Origin: Pedobacter segetis
GTDB taxonomy: Bacteria > Bacteroidota > Bacteroidia > Sphingobacteriales > Sphingobacteriaceae
Reading direction: 5' to 3'
Assembly (NCBI RefSeq): GCF_016623585.1
Contig: NZ_JAEHFY010000015.1
Coordinates: 56,384 to 120,383 of the forward strand
DNA length: 64,000 bases
The position numbers and the translations under genes are program-made. The notes under the pieces were generated by a model. That model was not told the DNA's origin. It saw only the letters and a list, made by a program, of their open reading frames with translations, and made no database searches. Positions 46,372-54,399 of this stretch are shown here, in pieces; positions within the stretch are counted from its first letter, which is position 1, and each line of letters begins with the position of its first letter.

Positions 46372-47985
46372 TTGAAAAGAACATTCTCGTTTATAATCCT
46401 GTTGGGCGCATTAATCTTGAGTAAAAATGCTTCTTGCCTAGAACTAGCCTCAAGTAACCTTAATTTTTTGGTTGATAGCAATAAGAAAGCGATCATTAAA
46501 ATCAACCTTGATGATGAAAAGCAAACCATAGAAAATTTTGGTGCTTCTGATTGCTGGACAACCAAGTTTATTGGCAATTGGGCTGATGCGAAAAAGAAAA
46601 ATTTAATAGCCGATTATTTGTTTAGCACCGATACCTTATCCAATGGGCAGCCAAAAGGCATCGGCTTAAGTTTGTGGCGTTTCAATATCGGTTCTGGAAG
46701 TTTTGAGCAAGGCAAGGCAAGTGGGATTGGCGATGAATACCGTAGGGAAGAATGTTTTTTGGATGCCATCGGGAATTACGATTGGACAAAACAAAAAGGG
46801 CAACAATGGTTTTTAGATGCCGCCAAAAAACGTGGTTTAAATAATTTTTTGGCATTCTCCATATCTCCACCGGTTCAGTTTACCATTGATGGCAAAGCGC
46901 ATGGTATTAACGCTAACCTTAACCTAAAAAAAGGGAAAGAAAACGCTTACGCTGATTTTATGGTAAATGTGGTTAAGCATTTTAATGAAGTAGGTTACCA
47001 CATGCCTTATTTAAGCCCTTTTAATGAACCACAGTGGAACTGGGGCGAGAAAAAAACCACACAAGAAGGTACAGCGGCCACTAATAAAGAAATTGCAGAT
47101 TTCATAAAGATTTTGGGGCCTAAACTTAATAATACTAACGTGAAAATAGCCTTGGGCGAGGCTGCCCAATGGAATTTCTTGAGCAATAGCTATGATAACG
47201 GAAGAGGTAACCAGATCAAGGCTTTCTTTAGCCCCCAATCTAAGAACTATATTGGGGATGTGCCTAATTTGGATAACCTGATTTCGGCCCATAGTTATTT
47301 TACCACCTGCCCTGATACCGCATTGATAAAATATCGTGAAGATGTAATGGCTGCCAAAGAGAAGTTTGCACCAAATTTAAGATTATGGCAAACTGAATTT
47401 GGCATTTTAGGAAATATTTGCGGTGTGTACAACGGTGGTCCACGCAATACCAGTATAGATTATGGCTTGTATGTAGCAAAGGTTATCCATCACGATTTAT
47501 CCATAACCAACGTTTCTGCATGGCAATGGTGGTTAGCGGTAAGCCCTTACAATTATAGCGATGCACTGATTTATATCAATGATCTAAATGGCGGTAATGA
47601 TCTAGGTGCAACTAAAAAAGATGGAATTGTATCTGATTCTAAACAACTGTGGTGTTTGGGCAATTACGCTCGTTTTGTAAGACCGGGTATGGTTAGAGTA
47701 AACGCATCCTTATCTTCTATCAATAGTTTAGAAGAAGCCGCAAACACACAAATGATAACCGCATATAAGGATAAAACGAGTAAACAGCTTGTTATTGTGA
47801 TCATTAATATGGATAACAGTACGAAGAGGTTTGCTATGGATCAATCAGATTTAACTCTAGCCGGCAATAAAGTACTTGCTTACACTACTGATAAAACGAA
47901 AAATTTGAGCAAATCAGTGATGGATAAAAGTGATATCGCTATCCCGGGCAGATCAGTGGTTACTCTTATAGCAAAATATAAATAA
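46372..47985 (+). CDS. GH30 family endo-glycosidase (beta-1,6-galactanase/xylanase type)
   Basis: This 537-aa exported protein has a short signal (GALILSKNASC). The barrel starts QTIENFGASDCW, the GH30 entry motif. LSLWRFNIGSGS, FSISPPVQFT, LSPFNEPQWNW (acid/base Glu 219) and RLWQTEFGI (nucleophile Glu 342) are typical, and the C-terminal beta-domain covers about 430-537. The FNEPQWNW and WWLAVSPYNY pattern is closest, from memory, to GH30 subfamilies acting on beta-1,6-galactan or glucuronoxylan. The start codon must be TTG: there is no in-frame ATG between the upstream stop (46336) and the signal peptide. It follows a hairpin and begins the plus-strand group GH30-sulfatase-GH2-GH59-GH35. 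An arabinogalactan side-chain role would match the galactosidases downstream (inference). Confidence 0.88.
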   Translation: MKRTFSFIILLGALILSKNASCLELASSNLNFLVDSNKKAIIKINLDDEKQTIENFGASDCWTTKFIGNWADAKKKNLIADYLFSTDTLSNGQPKGIGLSLWRFNIGSGSFEQGKASGIGDEYRREECFLDAIGNYDWTKQKGQQWFLDAAKKRGLNNFLAFSISPPVQFTIDGKAHGINANLNLKKGKENAYADFMVNVVKHFNEVGYHMPYLSPFNEPQWNWGEKKTTQEGTAATNKEIADFIKILGPKLNNTNVKIALGEAAQWNFLSNSYDNGRGNQIKAFFSPQSKNYIGDVPNLDNLISAHSYFTTCPDTALIKYREDVMAAKEKFAPNLRLWQTEFGILGNICGVYNGGPRNTSIDYGLYVAKVIHHDLSITNVSAWQWWLAVSPYNYSDALIYINDLNGGNDLGATKKDGIVSDSKQLWCLGNYARFVRPGMVRVNASLSSINSLEEAANTQMITAYKDKTSKQLVIVIINMDNSTKRFAMDQSDLTLAGNKVLAYTTDKTKNLSKSVMDKSDIAIPGRSVVTLIAKYK

Positions 47986-48008
47986 TTAATAAAAACTTAA
48001 ATACCATA

Positions 48009-49547
48009 ATGATGAATAGAATAAATATCAAACAAATAATTACCTCTTTATTTTTATTGGGAATAATATTTTCTGTTAAGGCACAAAATAAAGTCAAACA
48101 AAATAAAACGGTAGAAAAGCCCAATGTTATTTTTATTTTGGTAGATGATATGGGATGGAAAGATTTAGGTGTTTATGGTAGCACCTTTTATGAATCTCCC
48201 AATATTGATAAATTGGCATCGCAGGGCGTTCGGTTTACAGATGCTTACGCTAGCAGCCCTGTTTGTTCCCCGTCTAGATCTAGCATCATGACTGGCCAAT
48301 ACCCTGTAAATACAGGTATAACAGATTGGATACCAGGCTCAAACAGGTTTAGAAAATCACAGCCCTATCTAAAGTTAATCGAGCAATCTATTGTAAATAA
48401 CTTACCTAAATCTAATATTAGTTTGGGGCAGGCCTTCAAAAATAACGGTTATGCAACTTGCTATTCGGGTAAGTGGCACTTGGGAGAATCAGAAGAATAC
48501 TATCCAGAGGCAGAAGGTTTCGATTATAACTACGGGGGCTGGGCAGCTGGCAATCCTAGGGCAGCAGGAATGAAAGGATATTTTAGTCCATATAATAACC
48601 CAAAACTTAAAGATGGCCCTGTGGGTGAGTTTTTAACAGATCGTTTAACAACTGAAACAATCAATTTTATAAAAAAGCAGGCAAAATCTGGGAAGCCTTT
48701 TTTTGCAGATTTGTCTTTTTATGCAGTACATGAACCCATTGAAGCTAAACAAGAATACATCAAAAAGTTTACAGATAAGGCCCATAACCTTGGGTTAGAT
48801 ACGCTTCAACAATTTGTAAAAGATGCAGATTGGATGCAACAGAACCCTAGTTTTAAAGAAAGGATAATACAGGCAGATCCTGTTTATGCAGGCTTAATCT
48901 ATACCGTAGATGAGAATGTAGGCCGTATTATGACCACACTTAAGGAATTAGGTATCGATAAAAATACCATTATAGTATTTACTTCTGATAATGGTGGTTT
49001 ATCTACCGCAGAAAGATCTCCTACCACTAATTATCCGTTGCGCTATGGTAAAGGCTGGAATTATGAAGGAGGGGTTAGAATACCTTTGATCATTAAATGG
49101 CCTGGTTTTGCAAAGCCTGGCACTATTAGTAATTTCCCGGTAGTAAATACTGATTTTTACCCAACTCTTTTAGAGATGTCGGGCCTTCCACAACTTCCAG
49201 AACAAACTAAAGATGGTGTGAGCATAGTACCCTTACTAAAAGGTGATAAATCTATTGATCAACCAATACTATTTTGGCACTATCCTCATTACGGCGATCA
49301 AGGAGGTTCTCCCGCTTCATCTATACGTATGGGCGATTGGAAATTAGTGCAATTTTATTATGATAACCATACAGAGCTATACAACCTAAGAATAGATTTA
49401 GAAGAACGTAGAGATTTGTCTAGAGCATTTCCAGAAAAGACCGCCGACCTATTACAACGTTTAAATGATTGGAAAAAATCTACAAACGCTAAAACACCTT
49501 TAATAAACCCGTATTACAATCCGGATTATAAACTATTGAAAAATTAA
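48009..49547 (+). CDS. S1-type sulfatase (CSPSR motif)
   Basis: This 512-aa exported enzyme has a signal ending FSVKAQ. It contains PNVIFILVDDMGWKD (metal Asp 46/47), CSPSRSSIMTGQYP with the formylglycine Cys 86, YSGKWHLGESE, FTSDNGGLSTAERSP, and HYPHYGDQGGSPASSIRMG near the C-terminus. It is related to the sulfatase at 27316-28803 through several shared segments, and differs clearly from those at 6168 and 60824. It lies 23 bp after GH30 and 13 bp before a GH2, so it is in one operon with galactose-targeting enzymes. This suggests a sulfated galactose or neighbouring residue is its target (inference). Confidence 0.94.
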   Translation: MMNRINIKQIITSLFLLGIIFSVKAQNKVKQNKTVEKPNVIFILVDDMGWKDLGVYGSTFYESPNIDKLASQGVRFTDAYASSPVCSPSRSSIMTGQYPVNTGITDWIPGSNRFRKSQPYLKLIEQSIVNNLPKSNISLGQAFKNNGYATCYSGKWHLGESEEYYPEAEGFDYNYGGWAAGNPRAAGMKGYFSPYNNPKLKDGPVGEFLTDRLTTETINFIKKQAKSGKPFFADLSFYAVHEPIEAKQEYIKKFTDKAHNLGLDTLQQFVKDADWMQQNPSFKERIIQADPVYAGLIYTVDENVGRIMTTLKELGIDKNTIIVFTSDNGGLSTAERSPTTNYPLRYGKGWNYEGGVRIPLIIKWPGFAKPGTISNFPVVNTDFYPTLLEMSGLPQLPEQTKDGVSIVPLLKGDKSIDQPILFWHYPHYGDQGGSPASSIRMGDWKLVQFYYDNHTELYNLRIDLEERRDLSRAFPEKTADLLQRLNDWKKSTNAKTPLINPYYNPDYKLLKN

Positions 49548-49560
49548 TATAAATAAACTG

Positions 49561-52284
49561 ATGAAGAAAATTTTTCTAAGCATCTCCCTATCTATTCTTT
49601 TTTTAGGAGTATTTGCCCAAAGCACACCCATTTCGCTTAAAGGAAAATGGCAGGTAAGAATTGATTCGCTAAACGTTGGCACCAAAGAGAACTGGCAAAA
49701 TAATTTGTTTTCTGGGCAGGCTATCTCTTTGCCTGGCACATTAGACGATGCTAAAATTGGCGAAACGCCAACCTTAGATACAAGCGTTTTAAATAAAGAA
49801 ATCATGACGATGCTTACCCGTAAACATCGTTATGTAGGCGTAGCTTGGTACCAAAGAGAAATTAACCTTTCAAATAATATCAGTAATGGCGAGATATTTT
49901 TAGAGCGTGTGATATGGAAAACCGATTGCTGGATTGATGGTAAATACCTAGGCAATCAGTCAAGTCTAATTGCTCCGCATAAATTTAACACAGGCTCATT
50001 AAAAGCTGGTAAACACACTATCGTATTAAAAATAGATAATAGCAAACAGTTTGATATTAGCTTAAGAAACATGGCCCATGCCTATACAGACGGCACCCAG
50101 ATTATCTGGAATGGTGTAATTGGCAGCATGAGATTAACTGCCGAAAACGATGCAGTGATTAAAGATTTGCAGGTTTACCCTGATTTGGCTACTCAAAGCG
50201 TCAACGCTAAATTGGCCATAGAGAACAAAACCCGTAGAAAAAAGAACTTGCTCATTAAAATTTGGGCAGGCAACAAAGAAATTGCCAGTAAAACGGTTTC
50301 TTTAGCAGCAAACAGCAGTGAAAGTAATACAAAGATCCAATTAAAAAATATTAAACCTTGGAGCGAATTTAACCCTCAGCTTTACAAAATAACTGCTCAA
50401 ATTTTAGATAAAAAAGATAAGGTTATCGCAGAAAAACAGAGCCAATTCGGTTTCAGGGATTTAGGCAATACAGATGCTCATTTATCCTTAAACGGGAAAC
50501 GTATTTTTTTACGCGGTACTTTAGATTGTGATATTTATCCTTTAGAGGGGCATCCGCCAATGGAAAAAACAGGATGGTTAAAAGTTTTTAATACCGCTAA
50601 AAGTTATGGTTTAAACCATATCCGTTACCATTCTTGGTGCCCGCCAGAAGCGGCTTTTGAGGTTGCAGATTCAATGGGTTTTTATTTGCAGGTAGAGTTG
50701 CCGCTTTGGGAACTAAACGTTGGAAAAGACAAACCTACCCTAGCTTTTCTGAAAACTGAAGCCCAAAAGATACTCAGCAACTACGGCAACCACCCTTCTT
50801 TTTGCTTTTTTAGCATGGGTAATGAGTTGCAAGGTGATTTTGATTGGTTAAATACTTTGGTTGCCGAATTGAAAAAACAGGATAACCGAAGGTTTTATAC
50901 CGCAACAACCTTCACTTTTGAGAAAGGGCATGGCCGCTGGCCAGAACCAAACGACGATTATTTTGTTACCCAGTACACCAAAAAAGGCTGGGTGCGTGGA
51001 CAAGGGGTTTTTAATGCAGAAAAGCCAAACTTTATAACAGATTACAGTAAATCTGTAGAAGGTATCCCGGTGCCTTTGGTAACGCATGAGGTTGGCCAAT
51101 ATTCTGTTTTCCCCAACCTAAAAGAAATTGATAAATATACAGGCGTTTTAGAGCCCCTAAATTTTAAAGCTGTAAAATACGATATGCAGAAAAAGGATTT
51201 GCTGCAATTGGCCGATTCATTTACGCTAGCCAGTGGTAAGTTTGCGATAAACCTGTATAAAGAGGAGATAGAAAGGGCTTTAAAAACCAATAATATCAGT
51301 GGTTTCCAATTGTTAGATCTGCATGATTTTCCGGGCCAGGGAACGGCCTTGGTAGGTTTGTTGGATGCTTTTTGGGAAAGCAAAGGTTTAATAAAACCAG
51401 AGAACTTTAGAGAGTTCTGCTCGCCAGTAGTGCCTTTATTGCGATTTAAAAAGGCTTCTTACCTAAACAATGAAAACTTTAAAGCCACAATCCAGGTATC
51501 TAATTTTAGTGGCCAAAAGCTTGATGCCGCTGTAAATTATGAAATAACTACAAAAAGCGGCTTAATCGTTTTCTCTGGCTCTTTACCTAAAAAAGAAATA
51601 GATCTTGGTTCAAGTAATTTAGGAGAGATCAATCTTGATTTAAGTAAAATATATAAACCAGAGGCCTTAAATATTAAAGTTAGCATTCCTCATACGGTTT
51701 ATCAAAACCATTGGACTATCTGGGTCTATCCTTCAAAACAAGAAACCAGTAAGAATAATGTATTATTTACTACGTCTAAAGAGGCAGCGTTTAAGGCTTT
51801 ATCAGAGGGTAAAACCGTGGTCTTTAATCCAGATACCTCACAAATAATTGGCGTAGATGGTAGGTTTACCTCTGTTTTTTGGAGCCCGGTACATTTTCCA
51901 GACCAACCCGGTACCATGGGGCTTTTGTTAAATCCGCAGCATCCGGCATTAGCCGCTTTCCCCACAGAATTTTATTCTAACTGGCAATGGTGGGATTTGG
52001 TAACCAGTTCAAAAACCATGATAATCGATAGTTTGCCCGAAATTTCGCATCCGGTAGTGAGGGTAATCGATAATTTTTTTAAGAACAGGAAAATGGCAGA
52101 TGTGATCGAGGCAAAGGTGGGGAACGGTAAATTGATATTATGCTCAATGGATATCAGCCATGATTTAGATAATCGTATAGAAGCAAGGCAATTAAAATAT
52201 AGTTTAATGGCTTATGCAGATAGCGAAAAATTTAATCCAAAGGTTACCATTACTCAAGAACAATTGTCAAAACTGTTGAAGTAA
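49561..52284 (+). CDS. GH2 family beta-glycosidase, 907 aa
   Basis: The signal peptide ends LGVFAQ. An N-terminal jelly roll (LKGKWQVRIDSLN, SLPGTLDDAKIGETP), two Ig-like regions, and a TIM barrel (HIRYHSWCPPEAAFEVADSM) are followed by a long C-terminal part (about residues 640-907) without recognised domain names but beta-rich, ending in an ATPase-free GATase-like segment (GKTVVFNPDTSQIIG, PGTMGLLLNPQHPAL). The acid/base Glu 422 lies in FFSMGNELQGD and the probable nucleophile Glu 510 in LVTHEVGQYSVFP. The RYHSWCPPEAAF form replaces the more usual RTSHYP segment, marking a distinct GH2 subgroup. It sits 13 bp after the sulfatase and 39 bp before GH59. Confidence 0.9.
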   Translation: MKKIFLSISLSILFLGVFAQSTPISLKGKWQVRIDSLNVGTKENWQNNLFSGQAISLPGTLDDAKIGETPTLDTSVLNKEIMTMLTRKHRYVGVAWYQREINLSNNISNGEIFLERVIWKTDCWIDGKYLGNQSSLIAPHKFNTGSLKAGKHTIVLKIDNSKQFDISLRNMAHAYTDGTQIIWNGVIGSMRLTAENDAVIKDLQVYPDLATQSVNAKLAIENKTRRKKNLLIKIWAGNKEIASKTVSLAANSSESNTKIQLKNIKPWSEFNPQLYKITAQILDKKDKVIAEKQSQFGFRDLGNTDAHLSLNGKRIFLRGTLDCDIYPLEGHPPMEKTGWLKVFNTAKSYGLNHIRYHSWCPPEAAFEVADSMGFYLQVELPLWELNVGKDKPTLAFLKTEAQKILSNYGNHPSFCFFSMGNELQGDFDWLNTLVAELKKQDNRRFYTATTFTFEKGHGRWPEPNDDYFVTQYTKKGWVRGQGVFNAEKPNFITDYSKSVEGIPVPLVTHEVGQYSVFPNLKEIDKYTGVLEPLNFKAVKYDMQKKDLLQLADSFTLASGKFAINLYKEEIERALKTNNISGFQLLDLHDFPGQGTALVGLLDAFWESKGLIKPENFREFCSPVVPLLRFKKASYLNNENFKATIQVSNFSGQKLDAAVNYEITTKSGLIVFSGSLPKKEIDLGSSNLGEINLDLSKIYKPEALNIKVSIPHTVYQNHWTIWVYPSKQETSKNNVLFTTSKEAAFKALSEGKTVVFNPDTSQIIGVDGRFTSVFWSPVHFPDQPGTMGLLLNPQHPALAAFPTEFYSNWQWWDLVTSSKTMIIDSLPEISHPVVRVIDNFFKNRKMADVIEAKVGNGKLILCSMDISHDLDNRIEARQLKYSLMAYADSEKFNPKVTITQEQLSKLLK

Positions 52285-52323
52285 AATATTTTAAATGTAT
52301 TAATCTTTTAAAAATCAATCTTT

Positions 52324-54327
52324 ATGCAATCAATCCAGAAACCAGTTTTAGTTGCTATTTTAGCCTTTTTTGGGTTTTCCCAGGCCTATGCTCAAAAACA
52401 TAAGCCAGATGAGCTAGATGCAACAAGCGTTCAACATCAAATTTATATAGATGGTGCTAAACCTTCAAAAACGTTTGAGGGTTTTGGATCAATAAGTTCA
52501 GGCGGATCTTCAAGGTTATTGTACGATTATCCCGAACCATACAGAAGCGACATACTCGATTATTTATTTAAACCCAATTTTGGCGCAAACATTCATCATT
52601 TAAAAGTAGAAATTGGTGGCGATGTAAATGCTACGGATGGATCGGAGCCAAGCATAGCGGTATCGCGAGAAGAATTTGAACATCCTAAAGAAGCGTATTT
52701 TAAGCGAGGTTACGAATATTGGCTGATGTCTGAGGCAAAAAAACGTAATCCCAACATCATATTTGAAGGCCTGCAATGGGGGGCACCAGGTTGGATCGGC
52801 AATGGTAATTTTTTTACAAAGGATAATATAGATTTTGTGTGCGCATGGGTTAAGGGAGCAAAGAAATATTGGGGCTTGGATATTAATTATGTAGGCGTAA
52901 GGAATGAAATCGATTACGATAAAGAATATATCAAACTTTTAAGAAAAGGGCTTGATGCCCAAGGCTTGCAAAACGTTACAATAGATGCAGGCGATCTATA
53001 CTCTGATCAAAGGTGGAAAATTGCCGATGATATGATGGCAGATCCAGAACTTGCCAAGGCAATTGGGGTAATTAACTCGCATATCCCAGAAGAGGTAAAT
53101 TATGTTACTACTCAAAACGTTCGTAAAATCAAAAAGCCAGTTTGGTCCGGAGAATCACATTTCTATGGTACCAATTGGTACTCTGCGGCCAGTTGGGCAA
53201 GATCATACAGAAGTTATATAGTAGGTGGCATTACAAAGATCATCAACTGGAGCCTTATCTCCTCTTATCATGATTATCTGGTGGTTCCACATTCTGGGAT
53301 AATGGTAGCCAATACGCCGTGGTCTGGGCATTATGATGTCCTGGCCTCTATTTGGGCGCTTGCCCATATCAATCAGTTTGCCCAGCCAGGCTGGAAATAT
53401 TTAGATAGCGGTTGTAAATTTTGGAGCCATAAGGGCAGTCTTTATGAAGGCCCATCCATGGTTACCCTTAAATCTCCGGATACGGATGATTATAGCATCA
53501 TTATTGAAACTATGGATGCCAAAGAGCCCCAAACTTTTCATATTAAACTGTCTGAAGATCTATCTAAAAACAACTTGTCTGTTTTCCAAACCGTTTTTAT
53601 GGGCCAAGAATTTATCAAACAGCCTGATATAGAAGTTAAAAACAAAGAATTTTTAATTACTGTGCAGCCTAATTCTATTTACTCTTTAACTACAACCAGA
53701 GGGCAACATAAAGGAATAGCGGTAAACAAAATACCTGCAAGCACCAAAGAGCAACCATTAAATTATTATAACGATTTTGAAAAGCAAGACTTAAACTCTT
53801 CGGCCCTGTATTTTATGGATCAGCATGGAACTTTTGAGGTGGTTGCAAGCCCTACAAAAAACGGAAAATGCTTAAAACAGGTTTCTACTATGCAGGGCAT
53901 TTGCTGGCGTTGCCGTTTTGATCATCCTTTGTCTATTATGGGAGATATCAATTGGAGAGACTATGAATTTTCTTCGAGCTTTTTGATCCCCGATTCTGGG
54001 GAGGTGTTTTTTGTTGGAAGAGATTCTGAACCAGCAAATGGCACCAACGCAACAACAGGTTATGGTTTGCATATAAAACCCAACGGAAACTGGGAATTAA
54101 AGATTGAAAGTGGAAAAACCCTCGCTTCTGGGAGTATTAAGAATGCTTTAAATAAATGGCACTCTTTCAAGATGATCTTTAATTCAAACACCATAGAGTT
54201 GGTAATAGATCAGAAATCTGAAGCAAAGATTACTGATGCTACCTATAAACAGGGTGTAGTTGCGATTGGTACAGGTTGGAACGAGGCATATTTTGATAAT
54301 ATTAAGGTAACAAAAATAGATAAGTGA
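52324..54327 (+). CDS. GH59 galactocerebrosidase-family beta-galactosidase
   Basis: This 667-aa exported protein (signal ending QAYAQ) can be followed along human galactosylceramidase (GALC) nearly end to end. Shared segments are FEGFGSISSGGSSRLLYDYP, PYRSDILDYLFKPNFGA, LKVEIGGDVNATDGSEPS, EYWLMSEAKKRNPNI and ANTPWSGHYDV. Catalytic Glu 195 (VGVRNEIDYD) and Glu 277 (VWSGESHFYG) match the GALC acid/base and nucleophile. The C-terminal lectin-like domain is also present (about 485-667; GDINWRDYEFSSSF, VVAIGTGWNEAYFDNIKV). GALC cleaves terminal beta-galactose from lipids. Here, in an operon with sulfatase, GH2 and GH35, a beta-galactoside in a polysaccharide is the more likely substrate. Family assignment is strong; the substrate is inference. 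Confidence 0.93.
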   Translation: MQSIQKPVLVAILAFFGFSQAYAQKHKPDELDATSVQHQIYIDGAKPSKTFEGFGSISSGGSSRLLYDYPEPYRSDILDYLFKPNFGANIHHLKVEIGGDVNATDGSEPSIAVSREEFEHPKEAYFKRGYEYWLMSEAKKRNPNIIFEGLQWGAPGWIGNGNFFTKDNIDFVCAWVKGAKKYWGLDINYVGVRNEIDYDKEYIKLLRKGLDAQGLQNVTIDAGDLYSDQRWKIADDMMADPELAKAIGVINSHIPEEVNYVTTQNVRKIKKPVWSGESHFYGTNWYSAASWARSYRSYIVGGITKIINWSLISSYHDYLVVPHSGIMVANTPWSGHYDVLASIWALAHINQFAQPGWKYLDSGCKFWSHKGSLYEGPSMVTLKSPDTDDYSIIIETMDAKEPQTFHIKLSEDLSKNNLSVFQTVFMGQEFIKQPDIEVKNKEFLITVQPNSIYSLTTTRGQHKGIAVNKIPASTKEQPLNYYNDFEKQDLNSSALYFMDQHGTFEVVASPTKNGKCLKQVSTMQGICWRCRFDHPLSIMGDINWRDYEFSSSFLIPDSGEVFFVGRDSEPANGTNATTGYGLHIKPNGNWELKIESGKTLASGSIKNALNKWHSFKMIFNSNTIELVIDQKSEAKITDATYKQGVVAIGTGWNEAYFDNIKVTKIDK

Positions 54328-54399
54328 TAAATCAAGAAACCCGATTTGAAACTTATAAAAGCCGATATGTGTAAAATTCAAATTTACCGTTAAACAACA

